DNA of 64,000 nucleotides from JADJRH01 sp046351455 (lineage in GTDB: Bacteria > Myxococcota_A > Polyangia > Polyangiales > Polyangiaceae): positions 124,001 to 188,000 of the forward strand of contig JAXLYM010000019.1 of the NCBI GenBank assembly GCA_046351455.1, given 5' to 3'. A program made the position numbers and the translations under genes. The notes below the pieces were generated by a model that saw only the letters and a program-made list of their open reading frames with translations, had not been told where the DNA came from and did not search any database. Within the stretch, counting starts at the first letter, position 1, and the number at the start of each line of letters is the position of its first letter. Shown here piece by piece: positions 25,105 to 33,731 of this stretch.

Positions 25105-26007
25105 ATGTCCCGCGATCGCAGGGCCGGATTCATCCTCTCCGAGGAGGACCTGTGCGCGCTCGGCCGCGAGCACGTCGGCCGGTTCCACGGAGTGCACATC
25201 GCGCCGGACATCCCCCCGAAGAAGCTCCAGCGTGCGCGCGAAGAGCACCGCGCCCATTTGCCGCCGGGCGAGCCGGTCGCGATCCTCTTCGACGCCACCA
25301 CGCTCGGGGGCGCGCGCGACGGCTTCGTGGTGACGCCGCTCCGCGTGTGCTGGAAGGAATTCCTGGAGCACCCGCGCCAGCTCACGTGGGAGGACCTCGC
25401 GGGCGTGGACATCTTCGCCGAGGCGCGCCACGTCTCGGTGGCGCACGGCCAGCTCCCTGCGCCGTGGGTGCAAGGCGGCCCCGACGCCGTGTGCGATCTC
25501 CTGTTGGCCCTTCGCAAGCAGCGCCGCGGCGGCATGCCGTACCGAGACGTCGCGCACGCGGAGGCCCCGATCACGCTCGCGGAGCGAATCCTTCGCGCGG
25601 CGCGCCGCCACCTCGGAGAGCGCGGCTGGATCCATTACCGCCCGTCGATCCCGCGCCGCATGCTCGAAGCTGCGCGCGCCATTCACGCGGGCCGGATCGA
25701 GGACGAGCGCGACGTGCTCGTGCTGTACGACGACACGGTGTTCGGCTCCGGCGCGGACGGCCTCGTGCTCACGGAGCGCGCGGTGTGTTGGCGCAGCTTC
25801 CTCGGCGACGCGGAGGCGATCCGCTGGGACGATCTCGACGTCACGCGGATCGTGGTGGACGGCGATCTCTTGTATCTGGACGGTGAGCGGCGCGTGGATC
25901 TGCGCATGCGCCCGGGGATGGCGAGGCTCGTGGCGCGCGCGGTCGAAGACATCGCGGCCGAGGTGGAGCGCGCGATCGGAGAAGGTGTGGGAGCGGGCGC
26001 GACGTGA
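25105..26007 (+). CDS. Protein with two copies of a beta-rich, possibly PH-like domain
   Basis: 300 residues, no signal peptide. Two homologous halves: about 28-105 (IPPKKLQRAREEH, AILFDATTLGGARDGFVVTPLRVCWKEF) and about 185-260 (IPRRMLEAARAIH, VLVLYDDTVFGSGADGLVLTERAVCWRSF). The shared pattern, D-T-x-x-x-G-x-x-x-D-G-(F/L)-V-(V/L)-T followed by CW and then a (W-x-D-L) strand, looks like a beta-sandwich similar to bacterial PH-like domains. That assignment is tentative. Probably cytoplasmic. It follows the barrel gene by 73 bp and precedes another barrel gene by 48 bp. Confidence 0.72.
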   Translation: MSRDRRAGFILSEEDLCALGREHVGRFHGVHIAPDIPPKKLQRAREEHRAHLPPGEPVAILFDATTLGGARDGFVVTPLRVCWKEFLEHPRQLTWEDLAGVDIFAEARHVSVAHGQLPAPWVQGGPDAVCDLLLALRKQRRGGMPYRDVAHAEAPITLAERILRAARRHLGERGWIHYRPSIPRRMLEAARAIHAGRIEDERDVLVLYDDTVFGSGADGLVLTERAVCWRSFLGDAEAIRWDDLDVTRIVVDGDLLYLDGERRVDLRMRPGMARLVARAVEDIAAEVERAIGEGVGAGAT

Positions 26008-26055
26008 GGCCTTGTGCCCGGGGTGCAAGCGAACCTATCCTCGCGCCGATCGTCG

Positions 26056-27546
26056 ATGACCCACAAAAACCGCCTCCAGACCATCGCCGCGCTGAGCTTC
26101 GCGGCAACCGCGCTCGTCTCTGCCAGTGAGGCGTTCGCGCAGGCGCCGCCGCTCAACGAGTCGATCGTCATCGGCGCGTGGACGTTCCGTCCGTCGCTGG
26201 AGGCGCGCCTCCGCGGCGAGTACCGTCGCGACGCGTTCCAGCTCGGCGGCACGACGCTGTACATGAGCGACGCGGTGCTCGGGGACGGCTACCAGTCGAA
26301 CGTGCCGCCGGTGGGTGGGACGCACGCGGCGGCGAACACGACGGACGTGTGGTCGATCCAGGAGCGCATTCGCCTTGGCATCGCGGTCGATCGTGGCCCG
26401 GTGACGGCGGTGCTCAAGATGCAGGACGCGCGCGTGCTCGGCAGCTCGGTCACGTCGTTGACTGCGACGGGCAACAGCGTGACGCCGCCGAGCTTCGGGC
26501 TCGCGCCGTTCGAGGCGTACATCGACGTGCACGCGCGCAGCGGCCGGGCGATGTTCCTTCGCCTCGGTCGGCAGGCGGTGCAGTGGGGTGACGGCCGATT
26601 GATCGGCACGAACGACTTCACGGCGACGGGCCGAGCGCTCGACGCGGCGCGCGCGGGCGTGGAGGCGGGCGACTTCGATTTCGAGGCGATGGCGGCGTTG
26701 CTGGGGCTACCGGGTTTCGCGTCGATCGGCGCCACGGCCGCGACGGCGGCGTCCAACGCGAGCAACACGACGCCGCCTGCGACGACGGGATCGCAGCTCT
26801 ACGGCCTCCACATCACGGGCCACTTCTTGCCGCTCTTGCAGGTGGAGGCGGTGGGCCTCGCGCGCATCGTGCGCCAGCCGGTGGGCCTTTACCTGACGCC
26901 GAGCGACACGTACGTGGCGGACCTCCGGATCAGCGGCGAGCACCGCGGTTTCCGTTACTCGGTGGAGGGCGCGTACGAGCTCGGCCAGGTGGCCTCGTAC
27001 GGGGCGTTGCGGCAGATCCAGGCGCCGGCGGCGGCCGCGCGCTTCGAGTGGGAGACGGCGCTCCCGTGGCACTTCACGGTGGGTGCGCAGGGTGCGTATG
27101 CGTCCGGAGATGATGGGACGAGCGACGCGAAGAAGGCGATGACGCGTTTCGACCCGATCCTGCCGGACGAGACGATCAATCACAGTCGGATGTCGCTTTA
27201 TGCCTGGTCCAACGTGATTGAGGCGGGCGCGGATCTCGGGATTCGGCCGGCGGATGAGGTGATGATCGGTGCCGGGTATCGGTTCGTGGGGCTCGCGAAT
27301 CCGAAGGGGCGGTGGATCACGGGGGCGCTGCAGACGATCGGGTCTTCGCCTACGAACGAGTCGATTTTCTTGGGGCAAGAGGTGGATGCGACGGTGAAGG
27401 TCACGCCGTGGGATCCGGTGGCGTTCCAGCTTGGATACGGGCTGTTTCTGCCGGGGGACGGGGGGAAGAAGATTCTGCAGGACTCCGGGCGGCCGGCGGA
27501 TATGCAGCATTATGGGTATCTGCAGGTGGTCGTGAAGGCGCCTTGA
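26056..27546 (+). CDS. Alginate-export-family (AlgE-like) outer-membrane barrel
   Basis: 496 residues from the ATG at 26056. The signal peptide ends SEAFAQAP. The mature region begins FRPSLEARLRGEYRRD and has the Alginate_exp features AYIDVHARSGRAMFLRLGRQAVQWGDGRLIG and DFTATGRALDAARAGV. It ends in paired beta-strands (VAFQLGYGLFLPGD, YGYLQVVVKAP). AlgE is an 18-stranded porin for alginate; many homologues in other phyla carry out other export or uptake. No polysaccharide synthase is nearby, so the substrate is unknown. Confidence 0.82.
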   Translation: MTHKNRLQTIAALSFAATALVSASEAFAQAPPLNESIVIGAWTFRPSLEARLRGEYRRDAFQLGGTTLYMSDAVLGDGYQSNVPPVGGTHAAANTTDVWSIQERIRLGIAVDRGPVTAVLKMQDARVLGSSVTSLTATGNSVTPPSFGLAPFEAYIDVHARSGRAMFLRLGRQAVQWGDGRLIGTNDFTATGRALDAARAGVEAGDFDFEAMAALLGLPGFASIGATAATAASNASNTTPPATTGSQLYGLHITGHFLPLLQVEAVGLARIVRQPVGLYLTPSDTYVADLRISGEHRGFRYSVEGAYELGQVASYGALRQIQAPAAAARFEWETALPWHFTVGAQGAYASGDDGTSDAKKAMTRFDPILPDETINHSRMSLYAWSNVIEAGADLGIRPADEVMIGAGYRFVGLANPKGRWITGALQTIGSSPTNESIFLGQEVDATVKVTPWDPVAFQLGYGLFLPGDGGKKILQDSGRPADMQHYGYLQVVVKAP

Positions 27547-27704
27547 TGGAGAGGCGCCGGGGGGTTTGGCGGGGGTAACCGGCGTTGCGGGGTCATTCTG
27601 CCGCGGTACGATTGACGTTTATGTGACCGTGGTATCGCTCGTGAACGCCGCACCCGCAACAAGCACATCCGAATCGGCTGCCGTCGAATCTGCGTGAGGC
27701 TTCC

Positions 27705-29048
27705 GTGTATTTGACCCATCTTGAGCTGACAAACGTCCGGGGTTTCGCCGACGCGAAGCTCGATTTCCGGACGGCCGACGGCGACGTCCGCAAAGTGACA
27801 ATGCTCGTAGGTCGCAACGGCACCGGCAAGTCGACGCTGCTGCGCACGATCGCGATCGGCCTTTGCGACGAGGTCGAGGCGAGCGCCCTCAAGGCCGAGC
27901 TCGCGGGCGAATTCATTCGACAAAACAAGCGCGGTGTCGCTCAGAGCGAAGCGAGGATCGTGGTCGGCCTGTCGGCCCCTGACCGATCGGGCGAGTCCTA
28001 TGAAATCACGACGACCGTGACACGAGACTCGTCAGGGCGGGAGATCCTGCGCAAAGAGGCGAAGCGTGCCAATGACTCACCGTCGAACGATGCCTTCCCG
28101 TGGGATGGAGTGTTCGTGTGCGGTTATGGTGTGAACCGCGGTCCGCGGAGCCGTACCCCCCCCGCCAATTATACGCGGCGCGACGCGCTCCTCTCGCTCT
28201 TCAGCGACGCCGCTCCGCTGATTGACGCCGAAGTGGCACTGCAGCGGTTTCAGCTCGCGCAATTCCAGGCGCGCTCCAAGGTGTGCGACGACGTGGTGCG
28301 CCACCTCAAGGTCATCCTCGAGTTGAACCCCAACCACAAGATCGATATCGGTCCGGCGCGCGTCCTCGTGCATGGTCCTTGGGGTGCGATGCCGTTCCAC
28401 GCCCTCGGCGACGGTTACCGTGGCACCGCCGGCTGGGTGCTCGATTTCCTCTCGGCGCTGATGCAGGTGGGGCAGCTTCACAGCACGGCTGACCCGAGCG
28501 GCATCGTGCTGATCGACGAGATTGACGAGCACATTCACCCCTCATGGCAGCGCTCGTTGCTGCCTACCTTGCGGAAGCGATTTCCGAAGGTGCAGTTCGT
28601 GGGGACGACGCACTCGGCCATGACTCTCGTCAATCTTCAGCGGGAGGAACTGGCGCTCTGCACGCTGCGCAACGCGGTCGCGCAGGTATTCCAGGGCGAG
28701 TTCCGCGGCCCGGGCGCGCGGACGGCCGACGAGCTTCTACGGAGCGAGTGGTTCGGGCTCCAGAGCACGCTCGATCAAGAGTCCGCCGCGCTGATCGAGC
28801 GGTATCAAGAGGCGCTGAGGACGGGTGGCCCGAGCACCAAGAAGACCGGAAAGCTGCGCGAGGAGGTGCGGGAGCGGCTGGGCCACCCGGTCGCATCCCC
28901 GCTCGATGAGCTGGCGGTGCAGATCGCCGATGAGCTGCGCAAAGAGCTCCGCGCTGACAACGAGCCCGACGAGCGCGAGAAGCTGATCAAGCAAGGCGCG
29001 ACGATGCTGCGTGAGCGACTCGAAAAGCTGAAGCGGGGGGACGCATGA
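27705..29048 (+). CDS. ptuA: Septu-type defence ATPase PtuA
   Basis: 447 residues from a GTG at 27705 with GAGG five bases upstream. ABC/AAA-type ATPase: Walker A GRNGTGKS (36-43), Walker B IVLIDEIDEHIHP (about 267-279) with the catalytic Glu, and a conserved THS just after. It overlaps the HNH nuclease gene by ATGA, the hallmark arrangement of Septu (PtuA+PtuB), in which the ATPase controls a nuclease that acts during phage infection. GC content looks lower than in the neighbours. No reverse transcriptase is nearby, so this is not the PtuAB part of an Ec78-type retron. Confidence 0.85.
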   Translation: MYLTHLELTNVRGFADAKLDFRTADGDVRKVTMLVGRNGTGKSTLLRTIAIGLCDEVEASALKAELAGEFIRQNKRGVAQSEARIVVGLSAPDRSGESYEITTTVTRDSSGREILRKEAKRANDSPSNDAFPWDGVFVCGYGVNRGPRSRTPPANYTRRDALLSLFSDAAPLIDAEVALQRFQLAQFQARSKVCDDVVRHLKVILELNPNHKIDIGPARVLVHGPWGAMPFHALGDGYRGTAGWVLDFLSALMQVGQLHSTADPSGIVLIDEIDEHIHPSWQRSLLPTLRKRFPKVQFVGTTHSAMTLVNLQREELALCTLRNAVAQVFQGEFRGPGARTADELLRSEWFGLQSTLDQESAALIERYQEALRTGGPSTKKTGKLREEVRERLGHPVASPLDELAVQIADELRKELRADNEPDEREKLIKQGATMLRERLEKLKRGDA

Positions 29049-29872
29049 TCCGGCTCCAGCGCCCCGACGAGCCGCCCCGCTTTGCCGCCGAAGTCACGGT
29101 GGCGTACGAGACAATCGAGAAGCTAGTCCAGACTGGGAATCCTCCCGAGGATGGGGATTTTGTCGACAAGTGGGGGATGTTCAAGCACGTCTTCGCGAAC
29201 GCCCACGATCGGAAATGCGCATACTGCGAGTCGAGGTTCGGCGCCAACTACCCAGGAGATGTCGAGCACTACCGGCCGAAGACGATGGTGAAGGACGCTA
29301 CGACGCGCGGCGAGCGCGACGACACCAAGGACCAAAGTCCCGGGCGCAAGTGGGGGAAAGCCGTGAAGCCAGGCTACTGGTGGCTCGCTTACACATGGAC
29401 GAACTACCTGCTCGCCTGCAAGAATTGCAACAGCACGTGGAAGGCCAATCAGTTCCCGTTGAAGGGGATTCGCGCAAAGCTGCTCGAAGGCGTCGAGCGG
29501 CAGGAGGCACCACTTCTCCTGAATCCGTATGACACCGATCCTGCGCCGCATCTCGTGTTCGACGAGATGGGCGGCGTCAAAGGGCGGACATTGGAGGGCA
29601 AGAAGACGGTCGATGTGTGCGGGTTGGACCGTCGCACCCTCGAGATCGAGCGCGAGATCGTCGCTCAGCGGGTCCTCGCGGATATCGACGAATACGGCCT
29701 GGCGTGCGGGCAGGACAACATGCGCTGGCAGAACAGGTGTTTGTCGAGGCTCTTGGAGGCGTGCCACGAGAAGGTCGATTATGCGGGGATGTCTCGGCAG
29801 CTCGTCGCGCAGCAGCTCGGAATCTCCTACGAAGAGCTGCTGGAGGCGGATGCGCTAGGCCTCTTGGAGTGA
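29045..29872 (+). CDS. ptuB: Septu-type HNH endonuclease PtuB
   Basis: 275 residues. The HNH core reads CAYCESRF (Cys58, Cys61), then GDVEHYRPK (His75), and later YLLACKNCNSTWK (Cys125, Cys128). This is the zinc-ribbed HNH layout of the PtuB/TIGR02646 group. The catalytic His and the four Cys are all present. It starts inside the stop of ptuA (ATGA), implying a fixed ratio. PtuB is the effector that cleaves nucleic acid once PtuA is triggered. The target here is inferred from the family. Confidence 0.87.
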   Translation: MIRLQRPDEPPRFAAEVTVAYETIEKLVQTGNPPEDGDFVDKWGMFKHVFANAHDRKCAYCESRFGANYPGDVEHYRPKTMVKDATTRGERDDTKDQSPGRKWGKAVKPGYWWLAYTWTNYLLACKNCNSTWKANQFPLKGIRAKLLEGVERQEAPLLLNPYDTDPAPHLVFDEMGGVKGRTLEGKKTVDVCGLDRRTLEIEREIVAQRVLADIDEYGLACGQDNMRWQNRCLSRLLEACHEKVDYAGMSRQLVAQQLGISYEELLEADALGLLE

Positions 29873-29996
29873 GCGTTTCCCGGGTGGTAAGAACGGTCCG
29901 AGGCGCGCCCGTGCTGCTGGCCAGGTGCCGAGATGAGCCGAGCTCCGTCGAACATGAGCATGCACCTCAGCCCGAGACGGATCGCCGAGGGTCACG

Positions 29997-31103
29997 ATGA
30001 CGCCCGCAAGACAGCCCTTCACTCTCATGCCGATCGCCGATACGAGCGACCGCTTCAGCGATTTCGCCCCCTACGCCGCGGCCATCGACGACGCGGGCGC
30101 TGTCGCGTTCCAGGCCACCCTCGCGGGTGGTCGCACAGGCATCTTCACCGGAAGCGGCGGGGCCGTCGCATCGCGCTCGGAGCGCTCGAAGAACGCTGTC
30201 ACCCGGTTCTACAGCCATCCCGACATCGATCATCAAGGCGCGTCGTGCGTCTACGGGGCGCTCGCGAGCGGGCACGAAGCCATCCTTCTTCTGAAGGACG
30301 GGGCGGCGATCTCACTCGCTGACACGAGCGGCCCTTTCAAGAGCATCGGCCCGCTCGGACCCACGATGAACGACCACGGAACAGTGGTGTTTCGCGCGGA
30401 CACGAAGTCGGGACGAAGCGGAGTCTTCACAACATCGAGCAGCGGCTCCATCGTGACGATCGCGGATACCTCTTCGTTCGCAGGCTTTCAGGGCCTCCCC
30501 GTCATCACCAATAAAGGCACCATCGTCTTCCGTGCGGACCTCTCCACCGGAGGCCACGGTATCTACCTGAGTCGCGCTCGCGGCCACGGCCACGAACCCG
30601 TCCCCGAAGCTGTCGTGGAAACGGGGGCTCGCTTCCGCACACTCGGCCTCTTTCCGTGCGCCAACAACGAAGACACCGTCGTCTTCGCCGCCACGCTCAT
30701 CGGAGGAGGGGCCGGCATCTTCCGCGCGAGCAACGGCGATATCCGGGCGAACAACGGCGATATCCGCGCGCGCAGCGGCGATGTCCGCGCGGGCGACGGC
30801 GATATCCGTACAATCGCCGACACGAACAGCGCCTTCGAGAGCTTCCGCGGGGCCCTCATTAACGACTCTGGCACCGTGATCTTTTACGCGACTCCCCGCG
30901 GCGGACAGCTAGGCATCTACGCCGGCGCCGGCGCCGACCACGTCCGCGACGCGGTGCTGTCCATCGGCGATCCCCTCTTCGGCTCCACCGTCGTCGAGCT
31001 CGCGCTCAATCCCGTATCCATCAACCAGCGCGGACAGCTCGCGATCCGAATCCGCCTCGCGAACACGCGGCAGCTCATTGTTCGTGCCGATCCTGCCGTG
31101 TGA
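29997..31103 (+). CDS. Tandem-repeat protein of DxGxVxFxAxLxGG type
   Basis: 368 residues. It is made of about seven beta-rich units with the pattern IADTS..F..F..P.INDxGTVVFxAxLxxGGxGIF, for example DAGAVAFQATLAGGRTGIF, DHGTVVFRADTKSG and NEDTVVFAATLIGGGAGIF. These resemble the choice-of-anchor/propeller repeats found in secreted proteins of myxobacteria and planctomycetes. I see no clear signal peptide or lipobox, so location is uncertain. Within one unit, a 21-bp sequence is repeated four times. Confidence 0.82.
   Translation: MTPARQPFTLMPIADTSDRFSDFAPYAAAIDDAGAVAFQATLAGGRTGIFTGSGGAVASRSERSKNAVTRFYSHPDIDHQGASCVYGALASGHEAILLLKDGAAISLADTSGPFKSIGPLGPTMNDHGTVVFRADTKSGRSGVFTTSSSGSIVTIADTSSFAGFQGLPVITNKGTIVFRADLSTGGHGIYLSRARGHGHEPVPEAVVETGARFRTLGLFPCANNEDTVVFAATLIGGGAGIFRASNGDIRANNGDIRARSGDVRAGDGDIRTIADTNSAFESFRGALINDSGTVIFYATPRGGQLGIYAGAGADHVRDAVLSIGDPLFGSTVVELALNPVSINQRGQLAIRIRLANTRQLIVRADPAV
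30723..30806 (+). repeat. 21-bp tandem repeat x4 in the 29997 gene
   Basis: Seven-residue units (RASNGDI, RANNGDI, RARSGDV, RAGDGDI). Imperfect at DNA level but in frame. It inserts a loop into one beta unit. Confidence 0.9.
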
Positions 31104-31395
31104 TCTACGCTCCTCCACTGTGGTTCGAACAGCGCGCTTGCCCTGAAAAGGCTCCTCTCTTCCAACCCCACGCGGCGCCAATGCCAACTTGTCCCCCTCT
31201 CTTCTCCGGCACGCTCGAAAACGGCCCCTCCACAGACATTTTGGCGAGAACGCACCACCGATGTCACCCGGCAACGCCTGCCGCACACTGCACCACAGCG
31301 CACTTTCGCCATCATTTTTCATCAATCGCGCTCCCGCCCCAAAGCACCCTCCACCATTGTGCAGCCGGGGCACCGGATTTGCTGAGGCGCCCCGC

Positions 31396-31947
31396 ATGCG
31401 CTTCACAAAACAGATGGTCCTGATTGGGTGGGTTGGGTTGCTCGCGGGCTGTGGCGGAGTCGTCGTCGACTCGGATCCTGCAGAGGACCAAACGACGCTC
31501 GGCGCGTCCGAGGCTCGCTGGTCGTTCGAGATGCCGGAAGACGGCACTCCCAACAACAATGGTTTCGTCGGCCCCTTCTGCTGCACCGGCAAGACCGCAG
31601 TCGTGAAGGCGGACGACGGCGCCGAGCTCGGATACGCCTACTTCTACGACTGGAAGGGACAGGCCTACCTCACCGGCGAAGACTCCTCCATGGCTCCGGA
31701 CGTGACCATTCACGTGGCCGGCCTCACCGACATCGTGACGCCGTCGAAGACGCTCGAAAAGGCCGACATCTCCTTCACCGCCGACGAGCTCGTCGCCGGC
31801 ACCTCCCGCGCGGCGCAGGCCGGCGCCCTCGTGTTCACCGTCACCGTCGAGCACGCGGAGCTCTCCACCGGCCCCGGCGACCTCACCTACTTCGATATGG
31901 GCTCGCTCACGGTCCGCATCGACGTCGATCCGGCAAGCGGCCAGTAG
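31396..31947 (+). CDS. Small secreted lipoprotein
   Basis: 183 residues from the ATG at 31396. The signal peptide carries a lipobox (GLLAGC). The mature part is acidic and beta-rich, with a close Cys pair (FCCTGK) and no family that I can name. An upstream in-frame ATG would add 69 residues of low-complexity sequence before the signal peptide, so it is rejected. It lies 37 bp before the aminoglycoside acetyltransferase gene and may be co-transcribed with it. Confidence 0.78.
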   Translation: MRFTKQMVLIGWVGLLAGCGGVVVDSDPAEDQTTLGASEARWSFEMPEDGTPNNNGFVGPFCCTGKTAVVKADDGAELGYAYFYDWKGQAYLTGEDSSMAPDVTIHVAGLTDIVTPSKTLEKADISFTADELVAGTSRAAQAGALVFTVTVEHAELSTGPGDLTYFDMGSLTVRIDVDPASGQ

Positions 31948-31984
31948 CCGCCGGAAAACCGATGATCTACGCTCGCGGAACAGC

Positions 31985-32452
31985 ATGGCAAACAAGCACT
32001 CCGTGAGCCGCGTCTCCACCGAAGCCGACTTCCACGCGATGCTGGACCTGTTCCAGGACGCCTTCGAGGACGATCACAACTACGGGCGTCCCGACAGGCC
32101 CTCCAGCGATTACATTCGGCGCCTCCTCCATAGCGAGACTTTCATCGGCCTGATCCTCCCCGGAGAAGGCGGCCGCGCCGTCGGAGCGCTCGCCGCCTAC
32201 GTGCTGCACAAGTTCGAAAAGGAGCGCTCCGAGATCTACATCTACGACCTCGCCGTCGACCTCGCCTCTCGGAGACAGGGTGTCGCGACTGCCCTCATCG
32301 AAGAGCTGAAGAGCATCGGCCGCCAGATTGGCTCGTACGTGATCTACGTCCAGGCGGACAAGGGGCCCGAAGACTTGCCCGCTCAGGCCCTCTACCGAAA
32401 GCTCGGCACGGAAGAAGACGTCTTCCACTACGATATCGAGGTCGCCTCGTGA
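31985..32452 (+). CDS. AAC(3)-I family aminoglycoside 3-N-acetyltransferase
   Basis: 155 residues, the normal length. It transfers acetyl from acetyl-CoA to the 3-amino group of gentamicin-type aminoglycosides. Strong family features are the stretch SDYIRRLLHSETFIGL, VGALAAYVLHKFE, RSEIYIYDLAV, the acetyl-CoA loop RRQGVATALI (96-105), YVIYVQAD and ALYRKLG near the end. The match covers the full length of AAC(3)-Ia-type enzymes. The gene sits in ordinary chromosomal surroundings, with no integron, IS or resistance neighbour. Resistance in the host is inference. Confidence 0.93.
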   Translation: MANKHSVSRVSTEADFHAMLDLFQDAFEDDHNYGRPDRPSSDYIRRLLHSETFIGLILPGEGGRAVGALAAYVLHKFEKERSEIYIYDLAVDLASRRQGVATALIEELKSIGRQIGSYVIYVQADKGPEDLPAQALYRKLGTEEDVFHYDIEVAS

Positions 32453-32564
32453 ATCCCCCGGCTCACCCGCCAACAAGGCACCACCGAAGTCCGAGTCCGC
32501 GCGCCCGGCCTCTCTCCCGATAACGCATCTTCCGTCGCGCGGGCCGCGTTGCTAGCACGCCCGG

Positions 32565-33494
32565 ATGCGCCCGCGTTCGCTCGGTCCCGTCGCCCTCTTC
32601 GTCCTCACCGCCGCGTGCGGACCCGCTGAACAGAAGCCCGCGAGCGTCCCCGCGGCCTCCGCTTCCGCCACGCTCACTCCCACCGCGAGCGCCGCCGTCA
32701 CCTCTGCGCCGTCCGCCTCCGCCGCGCCCTCCGCGGCCGCCGATGTGCCGTCTCGGCCCGGACGGCCGGTGATGCGGTTCTGGGACTACGACGGGCCCGC
32801 GGAAGGGCCTGCGATCACCGGCAAACGCGCGTGGACCGTGGTGCCGAGCGGCGAGGCGAAGGACTCCTTTCGGCACGTGTTCCTCTCCGTGGAGGACTTC
32901 GTGCGGAGCGACGGCACGAACAACGTGTTCCGCTCCCCCGCCGGCGACATCGTCGCGCCCGTCGCGATGGCCGACAACCTCGCGCCCCCCGCGAAGCTGC
33001 AAAAAGGCGATCCCGTCTTCTGCGAGAACAGCAACGACAACGCGATCGGCCGCGTCGACGCCGTGAGCGGCGACACCGTCACCGTGAGCAGCGTCTTCGG
33101 CGAGATGGTCGGCGAAGCGGACGCGCCGCGCTCCGAGGTGGTGCTGCTCGACGGCTCGCTGCGCTTCGGCGCGCCGGTCGCCTTCAAAGAGAGCGCAAAA
33201 TGGCTCGTCGGCCGCCTCATCGCGAAGACCGCGACCGACGCGTGGATCGCCCTCGAGTACACGGACAACCGCCCCTACGCGAAGGCGAAGCTCACCGACG
33301 TGCGCGCGCTCGACGTCACCAAGATCCTGAAGGTCGGCGACAAGGTCCTCGCGGACGCTCCCATCGTCACGCGCAATGAGCTGGTCGCGGCGGAGGTGAC
33401 GAAGGTGATCGAAGGCGGCGTCTTCTACGAGGTGAAGATGGACAAGCGCCCACCGCTGAAGATCGCCTTCAGCCACATCACGAAGCCGCTCTAA
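32565..33494 (+). CDS. Lipoprotein with Ala/Ser/Pro linker
   Basis: 309 residues. The signal peptide ends at a lipobox (VLTAAC). A low-complexity Ala/Ser/Pro/Thr linker (about 25-65) follows, then a beta-rich domain of about 240 residues with repeated short strands (GDPVFCENSNDNAIGRVDAVSGDTVTV, GAPVAFKESAKWLVGRLIAK). The repeated V-(G/K)-D-x-V-L and G-R-(L/V) themes suggest SH3-like or Tudor-like barrels, tentatively. Anchored in the inner or outer membrane. Function unknown. Confidence 0.82.
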   Translation: MRPRSLGPVALFVLTAACGPAEQKPASVPAASASATLTPTASAAVTSAPSASAAPSAAADVPSRPGRPVMRFWDYDGPAEGPAITGKRAWTVVPSGEAKDSFRHVFLSVEDFVRSDGTNNVFRSPAGDIVAPVAMADNLAPPAKLQKGDPVFCENSNDNAIGRVDAVSGDTVTVSSVFGEMVGEADAPRSEVVLLDGSLRFGAPVAFKESAKWLVGRLIAKTATDAWIALEYTDNRPYAKAKLTDVRALDVTKILKVGDKVLADAPIVTRNELVAAEVTKVIEGGVFYEVKMDKRPPLKIAFSHITKPL

Positions 33495-33520
33495 CGCCGC
33501 TTCCGAAATCGCGAAACGCT

Positions 33521-33612
33521 TCCCCGCCCTGAACGACCGGAGGGAGAGATTTGGGCGGGGCGGGCTGCGCGCAGGCCGTCAGGCCGAGCACGGACCGGGG
33601 GTGGGCAACGTC
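33521..33612. repeat. Dispersed GC-rich hairpin repeat, copy 2
   Basis: Same element as at 22332-22422: CCCCGCCC (33522-33529) pairs with the GGGCGGGG after GATTT, followed by the shared block ending GTGGGCAACGTC. It lies 26 bp after the stop of the 32565 gene, again between convergent genes. Confidence 0.85.
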
Positions 33613-33690
33613 GACGAAGTGGGCACCGGAGATCGTGTTCGATCTCTGGAATGTGCTTGTTTTTGCGGGCGGGGAGCCCCCCTCCTCGAT

Positions 33691-33708
33691 GAGGCGTCTC
33701 TACGCCTC
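33691..33708 (-). terminator. Hairpin downstream of the 33732 lipoprotein gene
   Basis: Perfect 7-bp stem, GAGGCGT / ACGCCTC, with loop CTCT, 24 bases past the stop on the minus strand. No T-run, so its terminator role is tentative. Confidence 0.35.
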
Positions 33709-33731
33709 GCGAGGCCGTGAAGTGGTCGCCG

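Noticed and set aside
27547..27704. Retron RNA or reverse transcriptase linked to the PtuAB pair
   Set aside because: The gap is only 158 bp and no reverse transcriptase frame with a YxDD motif is found nearby, so it is a stand-alone Septu.
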